DNA of 64,000 nt, taken from Bog-473 sp963726135. Lineage in GTDB: Bacteria > Actinomycetota > Acidimicrobiia > Acidimicrobiales > RAAP-2. Below the pieces are notes generated by a model. The model ran no database searches, had not been told where the DNA came from, and saw nothing but the letters and a program-made list of their open reading frames with translations. This document shows positions 26,826 to 34,926 of the stretch, piece after piece. The stretch is taken from NCBI GenBank assembly GCA_963726135.1, contig CAVSBE010000008.1, positions 558,001 to 622,000 of the forward strand, read 5' to 3'. The translations under genes and the position numbers were made by a program. The first letter of the stretch is position 1. Each line of letters starts with the position of its first letter.

Positions 26826-27614
26826 TTGGCTGACTACGAAATGGAACCACACTGGTCGGGGGTCGGCGCGCAAGTCCGTGATCGAACTTCCGGCAACCTG
26901 CTCGCCGGAGATGACTCTCCCTATAACGAATACAAGGCCGCACAATTCAGAGAGCGGTTCGATCCCAAGATTCGAGTAGAAGGTCTTTCGGTGCTGGACG
27001 TAGGCTGCGGTCCAGGCGGGAAGCTGCGCTGGATGACGGAACAACATCCTGGTCGCATAGTGGGATGTGATCAGTCGTCAGAGATGGTCAACCTTGCCAA
27101 GCACAACGCCCCTGAAGCAGAGATCCTGCAGATTGACGGCGAGAACTTGCCCTTTGGGGATAAAGAGTTTGACCTTGTCACCACGACCACCGTGCTCCAG
27201 CACAATCCTGACGCTCGTCGGACAATGCTGCTCGGTGAGATCTGTCGAGTCAGCGCAAGAGACGTCCTCCTCTTTGAGGACACCCCGGTGGAGTTGCCCT
27301 CATTCACGACCGGGACCGGTCCCTATCAGAACTTCTTTGGTCGCCCAGTCGGCTGGTATGCAGGAGTGTGCTCGTGCCACGGCTTCGAGCCGATCGAGAT
27401 TGAACGGCAGGAGACATTCGTCAGCCGGACTGTGCACATGCGGCTTTGGGGCCACCTCAATCGGCGTCCTCGGAACGAGGGAGAGGAGTTTTCAAAATTG
27501 CACCTTGCGATTGAGAAGCGCACCCTACCCTTCACAAAACATCTCGACCGTCACATCAAGAACCCCAAGGGCGAGCTCACCATGATGCATTTCCGGCGAG
27601 GTACGGCGGAGTAA
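26826..27614 (+). CDS. Class I SAM-dependent methyltransferase
   Basis: A 262-residue Rossmann methyltransferase. Motif I is 'LSVLDVGCGPGGKLRWM' (near 59), the acidic loop follows in 'GRIVGCDQSSEMVNLAKHN', motif II in 'ILQIDGENLPFGDKEFDLV' and motif III region in 'TTTTVLQHNPDARRTML'. The middle region 'GTGPYQNFFGRPVGWYAGVC' has no marker of a known substrate; small-molecule or lipid methylation is more likely than DNA. I chose TTG 26826 (site GGAG upstream); ATG 26841 is an alternative. It is the only gene between att-like repeats R2 and R3, about 1 kb apart, so it may be a one-gene cargo segment. Confidence 0.8.
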   Translation: MADYEMEPHWSGVGAQVRDRTSGNLLAGDDSPYNEYKAAQFRERFDPKIRVEGLSVLDVGCGPGGKLRWMTEQHPGRIVGCDQSSEMVNLAKHNAPEAEILQIDGENLPFGDKEFDLVTTTTVLQHNPDARRTMLLGEICRVSARDVLLFEDTPVELPSFTTGTGPYQNFFGRPVGWYAGVCSCHGFEPIEIERQETFVSRTVHMRLWGHLNRRPRNEGEEFSKLHLAIEKRTLPFTKHLDRHIKNPKGELTMMHFRRGTAE

Positions 27615-27684
27615 AGGACCGAGTGGCCTTCGCCTGAACTACCTAGTGACCTCGTAGTGCCGCTAAGGGGTAACTGGGTGGGGG

Positions 27685-27740
27685 GTCCGTCGAGCGGGGG
27701 GACGTACACAATTCCCGACCGGAGGCTGTCTCCCTGGCCA
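27685..27740 (+). repeat. att-like repeat R3
   Basis: GTCCGTCGAGCGGGGGGACG, then TACACAATTCCCGACCGGAGG and CTGTCTCCCTGGCCA. It is more diverged than R1 and R2 in the tRNA-like part but nearly the same as R2 over CTGTCTCCCTGG. No recombinase lies just upstream of it. Confidence 0.55.
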
Positions 27741-27840
27741 CGCTCATAGTGCCGGCGTAGGGGCGCCTGCCGGTCGGGGTCGATGGCCAAGGTTGGCCCG
27801 AATCCGGTCCGCTTCGGGCCCGATGCCGGCGAAGCCGGTG

Positions 27841-27867
27841 GCGGGGCGGGCGGGGCGGGGCGGGGCG
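27841..27867 (+). other. Potential G-quadruplex tract
   Basis: Five runs of three or four G separated by single C in 27 bases. Such a run can fold into a quadruplex on the plus strand and is also a place where sequencing indels collect. Confidence 0.4.
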
Positions 27868-28086
27868 CATCTTGCACCGAGACGCAGCCCCCTGGGCTGT
27901 GGCGGGAGCGGCGAGGGGTCCGGGCCAACGCTGTGGCCGGGGTGGCTGCCGTACCGAAACGGGGGCAATCTCGGTTTAGAAAGAAGAAAGCGGCCTTGGA
28001 CCGAATCACTTCTTCGTGACGAATACCTGCAAAAAGTCGCCCAGCAGACCCTTTCGTCGATCGTTGGGTTCAAAGATCTGGGTGCT

Positions 28087-28595
28087 CGTGGGACGAGGCC
28101 CTGGTCATCAATGAGATGCGCCGGGTCCACGACGAGCTCGACGACACCTACGGCAGCCCGTGGATGACCGACGAGCTGCGGAGACCGGGGGTTCTGCGAC
28201 AACGACAAGCGCGTCGAACGGCTCATGTCCGAGTACGGCCTCCACGCCCACGACGGCCGGCGCCGCAAGGTCCGCACCACGATCCCCGACGTGAGCGCCC
28301 CGCCGCTGCCGGACCTGGTGAAGCGCGACTTCAGCGTCGGCGAGCCTGGAAGAGCGCACCTGCGGGGACATCACCTACATCCCCACAGGCGAGGGCTGGC
28401 TCTACCTGGCCGACGTGCTCGACCTGGGCTCGCGGCCGCGTCGTCGGCTACGCCATGGAGGGCCACATGCGCTACCGAGCTCGTCGAGGCCGCTCTGGAG
28501 AGGGCCGTGGCGACCCGGGACGGAGACGTGGTGGGCATGGTGTTCCACCACGACCGCGGTTCTCAATACATGGTGGCAGGACTTCCGGGCGCTGT
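28087..28595 (+). mobile_element. Decayed partial copy of the inner IS3-family element (OrfB part)
   Basis: This stretch matches the inner element of the nest in opposite orientation (equivalent to about 18442-17935). It covers OrfB from 'DEALVINEMRRVHDELDDTY' to 'MVFHHDRGSQYM', ending at 'DFRAL'. Both ends are cut, with no terminal repeats. It shares two frameshift positions with the other copy (after 'TDELR' and at 'LDLGS') and has private ones as well. It directly precedes the tRNA-side recombinase fragment and may have destroyed its 5' part. Confidence 0.8.
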
Positions 28596-28675
28596 GGGTG
28601 TCCAGCCCGCAGACATCTTTGATCGTGTTCGTGAGGTCGTTTCCCCAGTCTCGCACTACAAGGGCACCGCTGGCG

Positions 28676-29677
28676 GTCCGAGAGGGTAAGTGGCTCAATC
28701 GTCCGAAGACGGGCTACGACCTCGTTGGGGGTGCTCTGGTCGCAAATGACGATGCGTACCGGGTGAGGGAGATCTTCCGGCTCCGGGCGGCGGGTCGTAG
28801 TCAGAGGGAGATTGAAGAAGCGACCGGGATCAAGTATTCGACTGTCGGATCGATTCTGAAATCCCGGGTCTACCTCGGCGAGGTCCAGTTAAGGGGCGAG
28901 TGGTTCCCCGGTGTGCATGAGGCCCTCGTGACTCCAGAGGAATTCGCTGCAGCACATCGAGGCTTCGTCCCCGGGCGTCCACGGGGTAGGGATCTGCTCT
29001 CCGGAAGGGTGTTCTGCGGCCTGTGTGGACGGCGTATGGCAGTCGAGGTCAACGGAGATGGTCGGACGATGTATCGGTGTCGCCATAGGGGCGAAGGATG
29101 CCATCAGGCTCGTCGGACCAACGTTGGCCTTATACGGGCAGCTGTTCTGGGAATTTCTCTCCTGTCGCAGGACGAGAGGCTGCAATCGGCCATCCGACGG
29201 GAACTCGCCGGGAAGGGCCGGACGAGGCTCGGCCACGATGCCCGCCGGCACTCCCGGCGAACCCCGGCGAAGACGCTTGCGCTCTTGTCGGCGAACAGGA
29301 GAAAGCTTCTCGATCTGTACTACCAGGACAAGATCAGCGCAGAGGCTTTCGCTGAGGAGGAGCGTCGGATGGCTGATCAGATAGAGGCTTTCCGGACGGA
29401 AGCAGCCGAAGATGCCTCTCAGAGGGCCGTGCGTGACGATCTAGCGCTTCGCTTTGAGCAGGTCGTGGAATCTCTGAGGAATCTTGATATGTCTGAGGTC
29501 TGGGCTGAGGCCACGGATGACGAGCGCCGAGTTCTGATCAAGGAGTTAGTCGGAGGCGTAAGCATCTTTCCCGACCATCTCGAAGTGACGATCTCCGGCG
29601 CTCCGGCGCTCAACGTCACACTGGAAGAGGTTGGGTTGAAGCAGTCGTCTATTGGTGGTGTCGGAGGGGGGACTTGA
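28676..29677 (+). pseudogene. Large serine recombinase, 5'-truncated, ending inside tRNA-Leu
   Basis: The frame joins from IS DNA at 'VREGKWLNRPKTGYDLVGG' and holds the recombinase domain ('STVGSILKSRVYLGEVQLRG'), zinc ribbon ('FCGLCGRRMAVEV' and 'YRCRHRGEGCHQ'), a coiled coil and the end 'SEVWAEATDDERRVLIKELV'. The resolvase catalytic domain is missing. The TGA at 29675 lies within the tRNA-Leu 3' half, as expected when an element integrates into a tRNA gene next to its own integrase gene. The integrase once made the junction but could not work now. Confidence 0.82.
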
Positions 29678-29742
29678 ACCCCCACGCCCTTGCGGGCACC
29701 AGCCCCTCAAGCTGGCGCGTCTGCCTATTCCGCCACTCCGAC
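29656..29742 (-). tRNA. tRNA-Leu (anticodon GAG), CCA encoded
   Basis: On the minus strand the acceptor stem GTCGGAG pairs with CTCCGAC, followed by A and an encoded CCA (29656-29658). The anticodon stem CCAGC/GCTGG encloses TTGAGGG, giving anticodon GAG. The long variable arm (TGCCCGCAAGGGCG) marks a class II tRNA, and GGTTCAAGTCC forms the T arm. Its 3' part is the attachment core of the adjoining island. Confidence 0.95.
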
Positions 29743-29818
29743 GAGCGAGCCGCTGAAAATCAGCGTCCGGAGATCGTAGCGCGCTCCCAACAAGCCCCTC
29801 GGCGGGGCCGTCCAGCTG

Positions 29819-31624
29819 CTACTGGCCCGGCAGGGTGGGCGTGGTGTTGAGGGTGGACTCCGGGACTCGGACCGCCCACAGCTGTGCGAACCACAGGAGG
29901 CTGTCACTGCGGGGCGTGGGCGTCACCCCCCCGATGGTCCGGCTCCAGGCCAGGGCGGTGGGCTCCGCGAAGATCGGCAGCGAGACCATGTCGTCCCAGA
30001 GCTGGGTGTCCGCCTGGCCGTAATAGCCGGCCGCCGTGTTCGGGTTGAGCTGCTGCGAGGCTGTCTCCACCAGCTGGTCGAGCCGGCTGTTCGAGTAGTT
30101 CGTCCAGTCCTGCGAGCCGTTCTTACCGGCCGGACCGAGCAACGTCGTGTACCACGAGAGCATCTGGCTCGAGTACGGGCTGAACGTCACCGGCATGAGT
30201 GCCAGGTCGGCGAAGCCCGCCGCCAGCACCTGCCCGGTCTTCGTGGCGCCGTCGACCGGCAGCAGGGTGGTCTCCAGGCCCGCCGCCTGGAGCTGGGCGC
30301 GGATCACCGGGCCGGCCGCCGTGGCCCAGGGATCGCTCGCGTCGTACACCATATGGAGCGCGAAGGGCTCGCCGAACGCCGAGTGGTAGTAGGGATTGCC
30401 CGGCGTGCGGACGAGCCCCGACGCCTCGAGCAGCGCGTCCGCCTGTGCCGGCACCGGCGTCACCGGGAAGTTCACGCTCCCTCCGGCCCCGATGACGGTG
30501 GTCGACGTCGACGACGTCGGGACCGGGATCGTCGTCGGCGTGGTCGGCGCCGTCGGCTTGTAAGCCGCCTGGCCCTGCACGTACAGGTGGCTGTCCGCGA
30601 CCTGGACCCCCGGACAGGCCCAGACGGCCTGTTGGTTGACCAGATCCTGGCGATTGAGGGACAGGGCGATGGCGACCCGGAGGTCCGGTGAGAGCGGCCC
30701 GTCCAGCGAGCTCGCCATGTTGAGCTGGAGCAGTGTCTCGGAGGTGTCGACCTGGCTCTGCGCGCCCGGTAACCCGGTCATCTGCGTGAGGAAGCCAGGC
30801 GTCACGGTGGCGGGCTGTGCCACCTCCACGTACCCCGACGCCATCCACTGGGCCAGCTGCTCGGTCGAGGAGGCGATGTGGATCGTGATGGAGCGGGCGT
30901 TGGCCGGGGTCCCCCACCACTTCGGGTTCTGCACCAGCTGAATCGTCTGACCCGAGACGGAGCCGATCTTGAAGGGCCCGCCCGACAGGTCGATCGCCGG
31001 GTTCACCGTCAGGCACAACGGGTCCCAGCCCACCTTCTCCATCACGTGCGCCGGCACGAGGTTGTCGAAGAGCATCTGCCAGTCGGCGAAGGTGGTCTTG
31101 AACTTCACGGTGACCGTGTGGCCCCCGTTCGACCCGGTCACCGAGGCGATGTCGCGGTACCCCGCGATGCTCGAGACGTCGGGCGAGGACACCACCGGGT
31201 CGCCCTTCTGGAGATCCCAGGCGTACTTGAAGTCGGTGGCCGTGATCGGCACGCCATCGGACCAAACCGCCTTGGGGTTCAGCGTGTACACGATCGTCTC
31301 GGGCTTGGTGCTCACCAGCTCAGACGACACGATCAGTTCCGAGTTCGCCGTTGGTGCGCCCACGTCGTTGACGACGAAGGGGCTCGGCAAGACGGCGCTG
31401 AGGACCGTCCGGGTGCCCGGGGAGTCGCCCAATGCCGTGTTGGGGTTGCACCCGGTCACGTCGTCGGTCATGCCGAACGAGATGGCGCCGCCGGCGACTC
31501 CGATGTAGGTGACGGTCGTCGTGCCCGGGCCCCCGCCGCCGCACGCAGAGGCGAGCAGGGCCAGTCCGCTGACGATCGCCACCAGACCTCGCCACCGCCG
31601 GGGGCGCGGGCCCCGGCCCCTCAC
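29819..31624 (-). CDS. ABC transporter substrate-binding lipoprotein (SBP family 5)
   Basis: A 601-residue lipoprotein. A short signal with lipobox 'LALLASAC' near residue 27 is followed by the peptide/nickel-binding fold: 'AVWSDGVPITATDFKYAWDL' near residue 123, 'SGGPFKIGSV', and 'PDLRVAIALSLNRQDLV' near 320. It probably captures oligopeptides or similar solutes. The GTG at 31624 overlaps the secG stop (GTGA), so it is translated with the secG operon. No permease or ATPase genes are adjacent, so its transporter lies elsewhere or it has another role. A Pro/Thr/Ser-rich linker lies near residue 370. Confidence 0.85.
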   Translation of the reverse strand: MRGRGPRPRRWRGLVAIVSGLALLASACGGGGPGTTTVTYIGVAGGAISFGMTDDVTGCNPNTALGDSPGTRTVLSAVLPSPFVVNDVGAPTANSELIVSSELVSTKPETIVYTLNPKAVWSDGVPITATDFKYAWDLQKGDPVVSSPDVSSIAGYRDIASVTGSNGGHTVTVKFKTTFADWQMLFDNLVPAHVMEKVGWDPLCLTVNPAIDLSGGPFKIGSVSGQTIQLVQNPKWWGTPANARSITIHIASSTEQLAQWMASGYVEVAQPATVTPGFLTQMTGLPGAQSQVDTSETLLQLNMASSLDGPLSPDLRVAIALSLNRQDLVNQQAVWACPGVQVADSHLYVQGQAAYKPTAPTTPTTIPVPTSSTSTTVIGAGGSVNFPVTPVPAQADALLEASGLVRTPGNPYYHSAFGEPFALHMVYDASDPWATAAGPVIRAQLQAAGLETTLLPVDGATKTGQVLAAGFADLALMPVTFSPYSSQMLSWYTTLLGPAGKNGSQDWTNYSNSRLDQLVETASQQLNPNTAAGYYGQADTQLWDDMVSLPIFAEPTALAWSRTIGGVTPTPRSDSLLWFAQLWAVRVPESTLNTTPTLPGQ

Positions 31625-31887
31625 TGCAGCCGGAGATCCAGGGTGACCGTCGCGAAGGCGAAGACGATGGCCACGGTGACCGTGATGCGGTCGAGGTTGC
31701 GCTCGACCACCGTCGAACCCTGGGCGGCGGCCCCGACGCTGCCACCGAACATGTCGGACAGCCCGCCTCCCTTCCCGCTGTGCATCAGGATGAGGAAGAT
31801 CAGTCCGAGCGCGGAGAGCACCTCGATCACGATGTACATCCATGTGACTGCGTCGATCGTCGCCAACAACAACGGAAAAGCCTCCAA
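31621..31887 (-). CDS. secG: Preprotein translocase subunit SecG
   Basis: An 88-residue protein with two membrane helices ('TWMYIVIEVLSALGLIFLIL' and 'RITVTVAIVFAFATVTLDL') joined by the family loop 'MHSGKGGGLSDMFGG'. SecG aids SecYE-SecA protein export. It follows tpiA by 27 bases, its usual place in actinobacteria, and overlaps the lipoprotein gene by 4 bases. Confidence 0.92.
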   Translation of the reverse strand: MEAFPLLLATIDAVTWMYIVIEVLSALGLIFLILMHSGKGGGLSDMFGGSVGAAAQGSTVVERNLDRITVTVAIVFAFATVTLDLRLQ

Positions 31888-31914
31888 CTCGCGGCGGGTT
31901 GCGCTCTGTTCGGC

Positions 31915-32703
31915 CTAGGAACGGTAGCAGGCCGCGGTGGCCCGAATGATGTCGGTGAAGTCGGCCGCTTGCAGGCTGGCCCCCCCGACCAGGAGGCCGT
32001 CCACGTCGGGTTCGGCCATGAGGCCAGCGGCGTTCTCCGCGTTCACCGAGCCGCCGTACTGCACGCGGATCCCCGCGCCCGCCTCCTCGCCGCCCAGCTT
32101 GGCCGCGAGCGACCGTATGAACACGCAGGCATCCTCGGCGTCCACCGTCGTCGCCGCCTGGCCGGTGCCGATGGCCCAGATCGGCTCGTAGGCGACGACA
32201 AGACCGCCCACGACCTCGGCGTCCAGGCCGGTGAGCGCGGCGAGGACCTGCTCCTCGAGGACACCCTCGGTCTGGCCCCGGTCGCGCTGCTCCTCGCTCT
32301 CGCCCACGCAGACGATGGGCGTCATCCCGTGCCGCAGGACGGCTCGGAGCGTCGATGCCACCGAAGCGTCATCCATCCCGAACAGCGCCCGCCGCTCCGA
32401 GTGGCCCACGATGACGTACGCCGTCGCCAGCCGGGCCAGGAAGCGGGGGCTCACCTCGCCCGTGCGGGGTCCCGCGTCCTCGTCGGAGCAGTGCTGCGCG
32501 CCGAGCGCGACGGGGATGCGCTCCTTCTCGACCAGCGTCTGCACCGTGCGCAGGTCGGTGAAGGGCGGGTGGACCGAGACGTCGACCCGGGCCACGTCCT
32601 CGGGCTTCAGCCGCAGGCCGAGGTCGCGCACGGTGTGCAGCGCCTCGATGTGGTCGTGGTGCATCTTCCAGTTCCCGCTGACCAGCGGGCGGCGCGCCGT
32701 CAC
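31915..32703 (-). CDS. tpiA: Triosephosphate isomerase
   Basis: A 262-residue TIM barrel that interconverts dihydroxyacetone phosphate and glyceraldehyde 3-phosphate. It has the catalytic Lys in 'SGNWKMHHD', His in 'YVIVGHSERRALFG', Glu in 'VVAYEPIWAIGTGQAATTVD' (followed by flexible loop 6) and the phosphate-binding 'VQYGGSVNAENA' and 'GLLVGGASL'. The GTG start overlaps the pgk stop by 4 bases. It is part of the gap-pgk-tpiA-secG run. Confidence 0.96.
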   Translation of the reverse strand: MTARRPLVSGNWKMHHDHIEALHTVRDLGLRLKPEDVARVDVSVHPPFTDLRTVQTLVEKERIPVALGAQHCSDEDAGPRTGEVSPRFLARLATAYVIVGHSERRALFGMDDASVASTLRAVLRHGMTPIVCVGESEEQRDRGQTEGVLEEQVLAALTGLDAEVVGGLVVAYEPIWAIGTGQAATTVDAEDACVFIRSLAAKLGGEEAGAGIRVQYGGSVNAENAAGLMAEPDVDGLLVGGASLQAADFTDIIRATAACYRS

Positions 32704-33875
32704 CCCCGGGGCGCGTTGGGAGCCTGGCGCAGGGCGTCGATGCCCGGCAGGTGCCCCTCCTTCTCAATGAAGGACAGCGAGGCCCCGCCACCGGTCGAGA
32801 GGAAGTCGATCTTCTCGGACAGGCCGAGCTCGTCGAGCGCGCTGGCACTGTCCCCGCCACCCACCACCGAGAAGCCGGGGCAGTGTGCCACGGCCTCCGC
32901 CACGATGCGAGTGCCCTGGGCGAAGCGTTTGTCCTCGAAGGCCCCCAGCGGGCCGTTCCACAGCACCGTTCCGGCGCCGGCGACGACATCGGCGAACGCC
33001 GCCGCCGTGTCCGGGCCGATGTCGAGGCCGTTCCAGCCGTCCGGCAGGTCCCCCTCTATCACCTTGACGCTTCCCCGCGGCCCGTGCCCCTCCGAGGGTG
33101 GCCCGAAGGTGCCGCCCGGTTCCAAGGCCCGGGTGTCGGTCGGGAGCAGGATGCGCACGCCCGAGTGCAGGAGGTCGCGGCAGGCCTCGAGGTGCGTCTC
33201 GTCGAGCAGCGAGCTGCCGACGTGCTGACCCCGGGCGGCCATGAACGTGTAGGCCATGCCGCCCCCGACGACGAGTGCGTCGACCTTGGGTGCCAGGACC
33301 TTCAGCACTTCGAGCTTGTCGGCCACCTTGGCCCCTCCGACGACGGCCACGAACGGACGCGCCGGGTGCTCGAGGATCCCGCCCAGCACCTCGACCTCCT
33401 TGGCGAAGCGCAGCCCGGCCGCGCTCGGGACGAAGTGCGGCGGCCCGACGATGGACGCGTGGGCGCGGTGGGCGGCGCCGAAGGCCTCGTCCACGTAGGC
33501 GTCGAAACCCTCGATCAGGCGCTGGACGAACGCGGGATCGTTCGCCTTCTCCCCCGGGTCGAAGCGGAGGTTCTCCATCAGCCGGACGCCCGGGCACAAC
33601 ACCTCGAGTCGTTTCCGGACCGGATCCATCTCCCAGCGGGGATCGCGCGCACCGGCCGGGCGGCCGAGATGCGAGCACGCCACCACGTCGGCACCCTCGT
33701 CGAGCAGCTGGCGCAGGGTCGGCAGCGCCGCGGTGATCCGGAAGTCGTCGGCCACCGTGGCCTTGCCCCGCACGCCGATGTGCAGGGGGACGTTGAAGTC
33801 GACCCGCACCAGGACGCGCGTGCCGTCGAGACCGGGGAGATCCTCGAGGAGCGGGAGTCCGCCCAGCTGGCCCAC
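32700..33875 (-). CDS. pgk: Phosphoglycerate kinase
   Basis: A 391-residue enzyme making ATP from 1,3-bisphosphoglycerate. N-terminal substrate site 'TRVLVRVDFNVPL' and 'VVACSHLGRPAG', hinge and core 'PFVAVVGGAKVADKLEVL' and 'ALVVGGGMAYTFM', and ATP-site 'VLWNGPLGAFE' and 'VVGGGDSASALDELG' are all present. Length is normal. The gap stop is 3 bases upstream, so the genes are co-translated. Confidence 0.96.
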   Translation of the reverse strand: MGQLGGLPLLEDLPGLDGTRVLVRVDFNVPLHIGVRGKATVADDFRITAALPTLRQLLDEGADVVACSHLGRPAGARDPRWEMDPVRKRLEVLCPGVRLMENLRFDPGEKANDPAFVQRLIEGFDAYVDEAFGAAHRAHASIVGPPHFVPSAAGLRFAKEVEVLGGILEHPARPFVAVVGGAKVADKLEVLKVLAPKVDALVVGGGMAYTFMAARGQHVGSSLLDETHLEACRDLLHSGVRILLPTDTRALEPGGTFGPPSEGHGPRGSVKVIEGDLPDGWNGLDIGPDTAAAFADVVAGAGTVLWNGPLGAFEDKRFAQGTRIVAEAVAHCPGFSVVGGGDSASALDELGLSEKIDFLSTGGGASLSFIEKEGHLPGIDALRQAPNAPRG

Positions 33876-33878
33876 CGT

Positions 33879-34895
33879 TCAGCCGCCCACCAGGACGGTC
33901 AAATCGAGCAAGCGGTTGGAGTATCCCCATTCGTTGTCGTACCAGCCGTTGACCTTGACCAGTGACAGGTCGTCGCTCACCGGCATCACCATGGTGAGCC
34001 CGGCGTCGAACGTGCACGAGGCCGGCGACCCCACGATGTCGCTCGACACGATCGGGTCCTCCGTGTAGTCCATGACCCGGTCGAGCGGCGGCTTGGCCGC
34101 GGCCTCGGCGAAGGCCGCGTTCACCTCGGCCACCGACGGGTTGCCCCGGACCACCGCGGTGAAGTCGGTGATGGAGCCCGCCGGCAGCGGCACCCGCAAC
34201 GACATTCCGTCGAGTCGTCCCTGCATCGACGCCATGACGAGTCCGGTGGCCTTGGCCGCACCCGTCGAGGTCGGGACGATGTTCACGGCTGCCCCCCGGG
34301 CCCGCCGCAGGTCCTTGTGGGTCAGGTCGAGCAGGTTCTGGTCGTTGGTGTAGGCGTGCACGGTCGTCATGAGCCCGCTCACGATCTCGAACGCGTCGTC
34401 CACGACCTTCACCATGGGCACGAAGCAGTTCGTGGTGCACGAGGCGTTCGAGACCACCTTGTGCTTCGCGGGGTCGAAGTCCTCCTCGTTCACGCCGATG
34501 ACGAAGGTGGCGTCCGCGTCGCCCGACGGCGCCGAGATCACGACCCGCTTCACCGAGCCGTGCAGGTGGCCGGCGGCATCGGCCCGGCTGGTGAACCGCC
34601 CCGTTGACTCGATGACGACCGTGGCTCCGAGCTTGTCCCACGGCAGCTGCTCGGGCTCGCGCTCGGCCATGACGCGGATGCGTTGCTCGCCCACCAACAG
34701 GTCGCTTCCCTCGACGTCGACGGGCACCGAGAGCCGTCCCTGGGTGGAGTCGTAGCGCAACAGGTGCGCCAGCGTGTCGGGCGAGGTCAGGTCGTTAACC
34801 CCGACGACCTCCACGTCGGCACCCGTGGCCAGGATCGTCCGCATGAAGTTGCGGCCGATGCGCCCGAAGCCATTGATACCGACCCGCACCGTCAT
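33879..34895 (-). CDS. gap: Glyceraldehyde-3-phosphate dehydrogenase, type I
   Basis: A 338-residue enzyme. NAD-binding 'VGINGFGRIGRNFMRTI' opens it, 'VGVNDLTSPDTLAHLLRYDS' follows, and the catalytic Cys sits in 'KVVSNASCTTNCFVP'; 'WYDNEWGYSNRLLDL' closes it. The Asp in 'VNDL' favours NAD over NADP. It starts 31 bases after yvcK ends. In most actinobacteria whiA lies in this gap, and here it does not. Confidence 0.96.
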   Translation of the reverse strand: MTVRVGINGFGRIGRNFMRTILATGADVEVVGVNDLTSPDTLAHLLRYDSTQGRLSVPVDVEGSDLLVGEQRIRVMAEREPEQLPWDKLGATVVIESTGRFTSRADAAGHLHGSVKRVVISAPSGDADATFVIGVNEEDFDPAKHKVVSNASCTTNCFVPMVKVVDDAFEIVSGLMTTVHAYTNDQNLLDLTHKDLRRARGAAVNIVPTSTGAAKATGLVMASMQGRLDGMSLRVPLPAGSITDFTAVVRGNPSVAEVNAAFAEAAAKPPLDRVMDYTEDPIVSSDIVGSPASCTFDAGLTMVMPVSDDLSLVKVNGWYDNEWGYSNRLLDLTVLVGG

Positions 34896-34926
34896 GTCGT
34901 TACCTTCCTCTCGGGTCCCGGGCGAC

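Larger units (their letters stand above)
27615..28086. other. Intergenic island DNA with R3 and a G-rich tract
   Basis: No gene is supported. It holds att-like repeat R3 (27685-27740) and, at 27841-27867, a run of GGGG/GGG blocks separated by single C that could form a G-quadruplex on the plus strand. The rest shows only shadow frames. Confidence 0.5.

Noticed and set aside
27783..28019. Gly/Ala-rich 78-codon plus-strand frame
   Set aside because: It is created by the G-rich tract and has no protein-like pattern.
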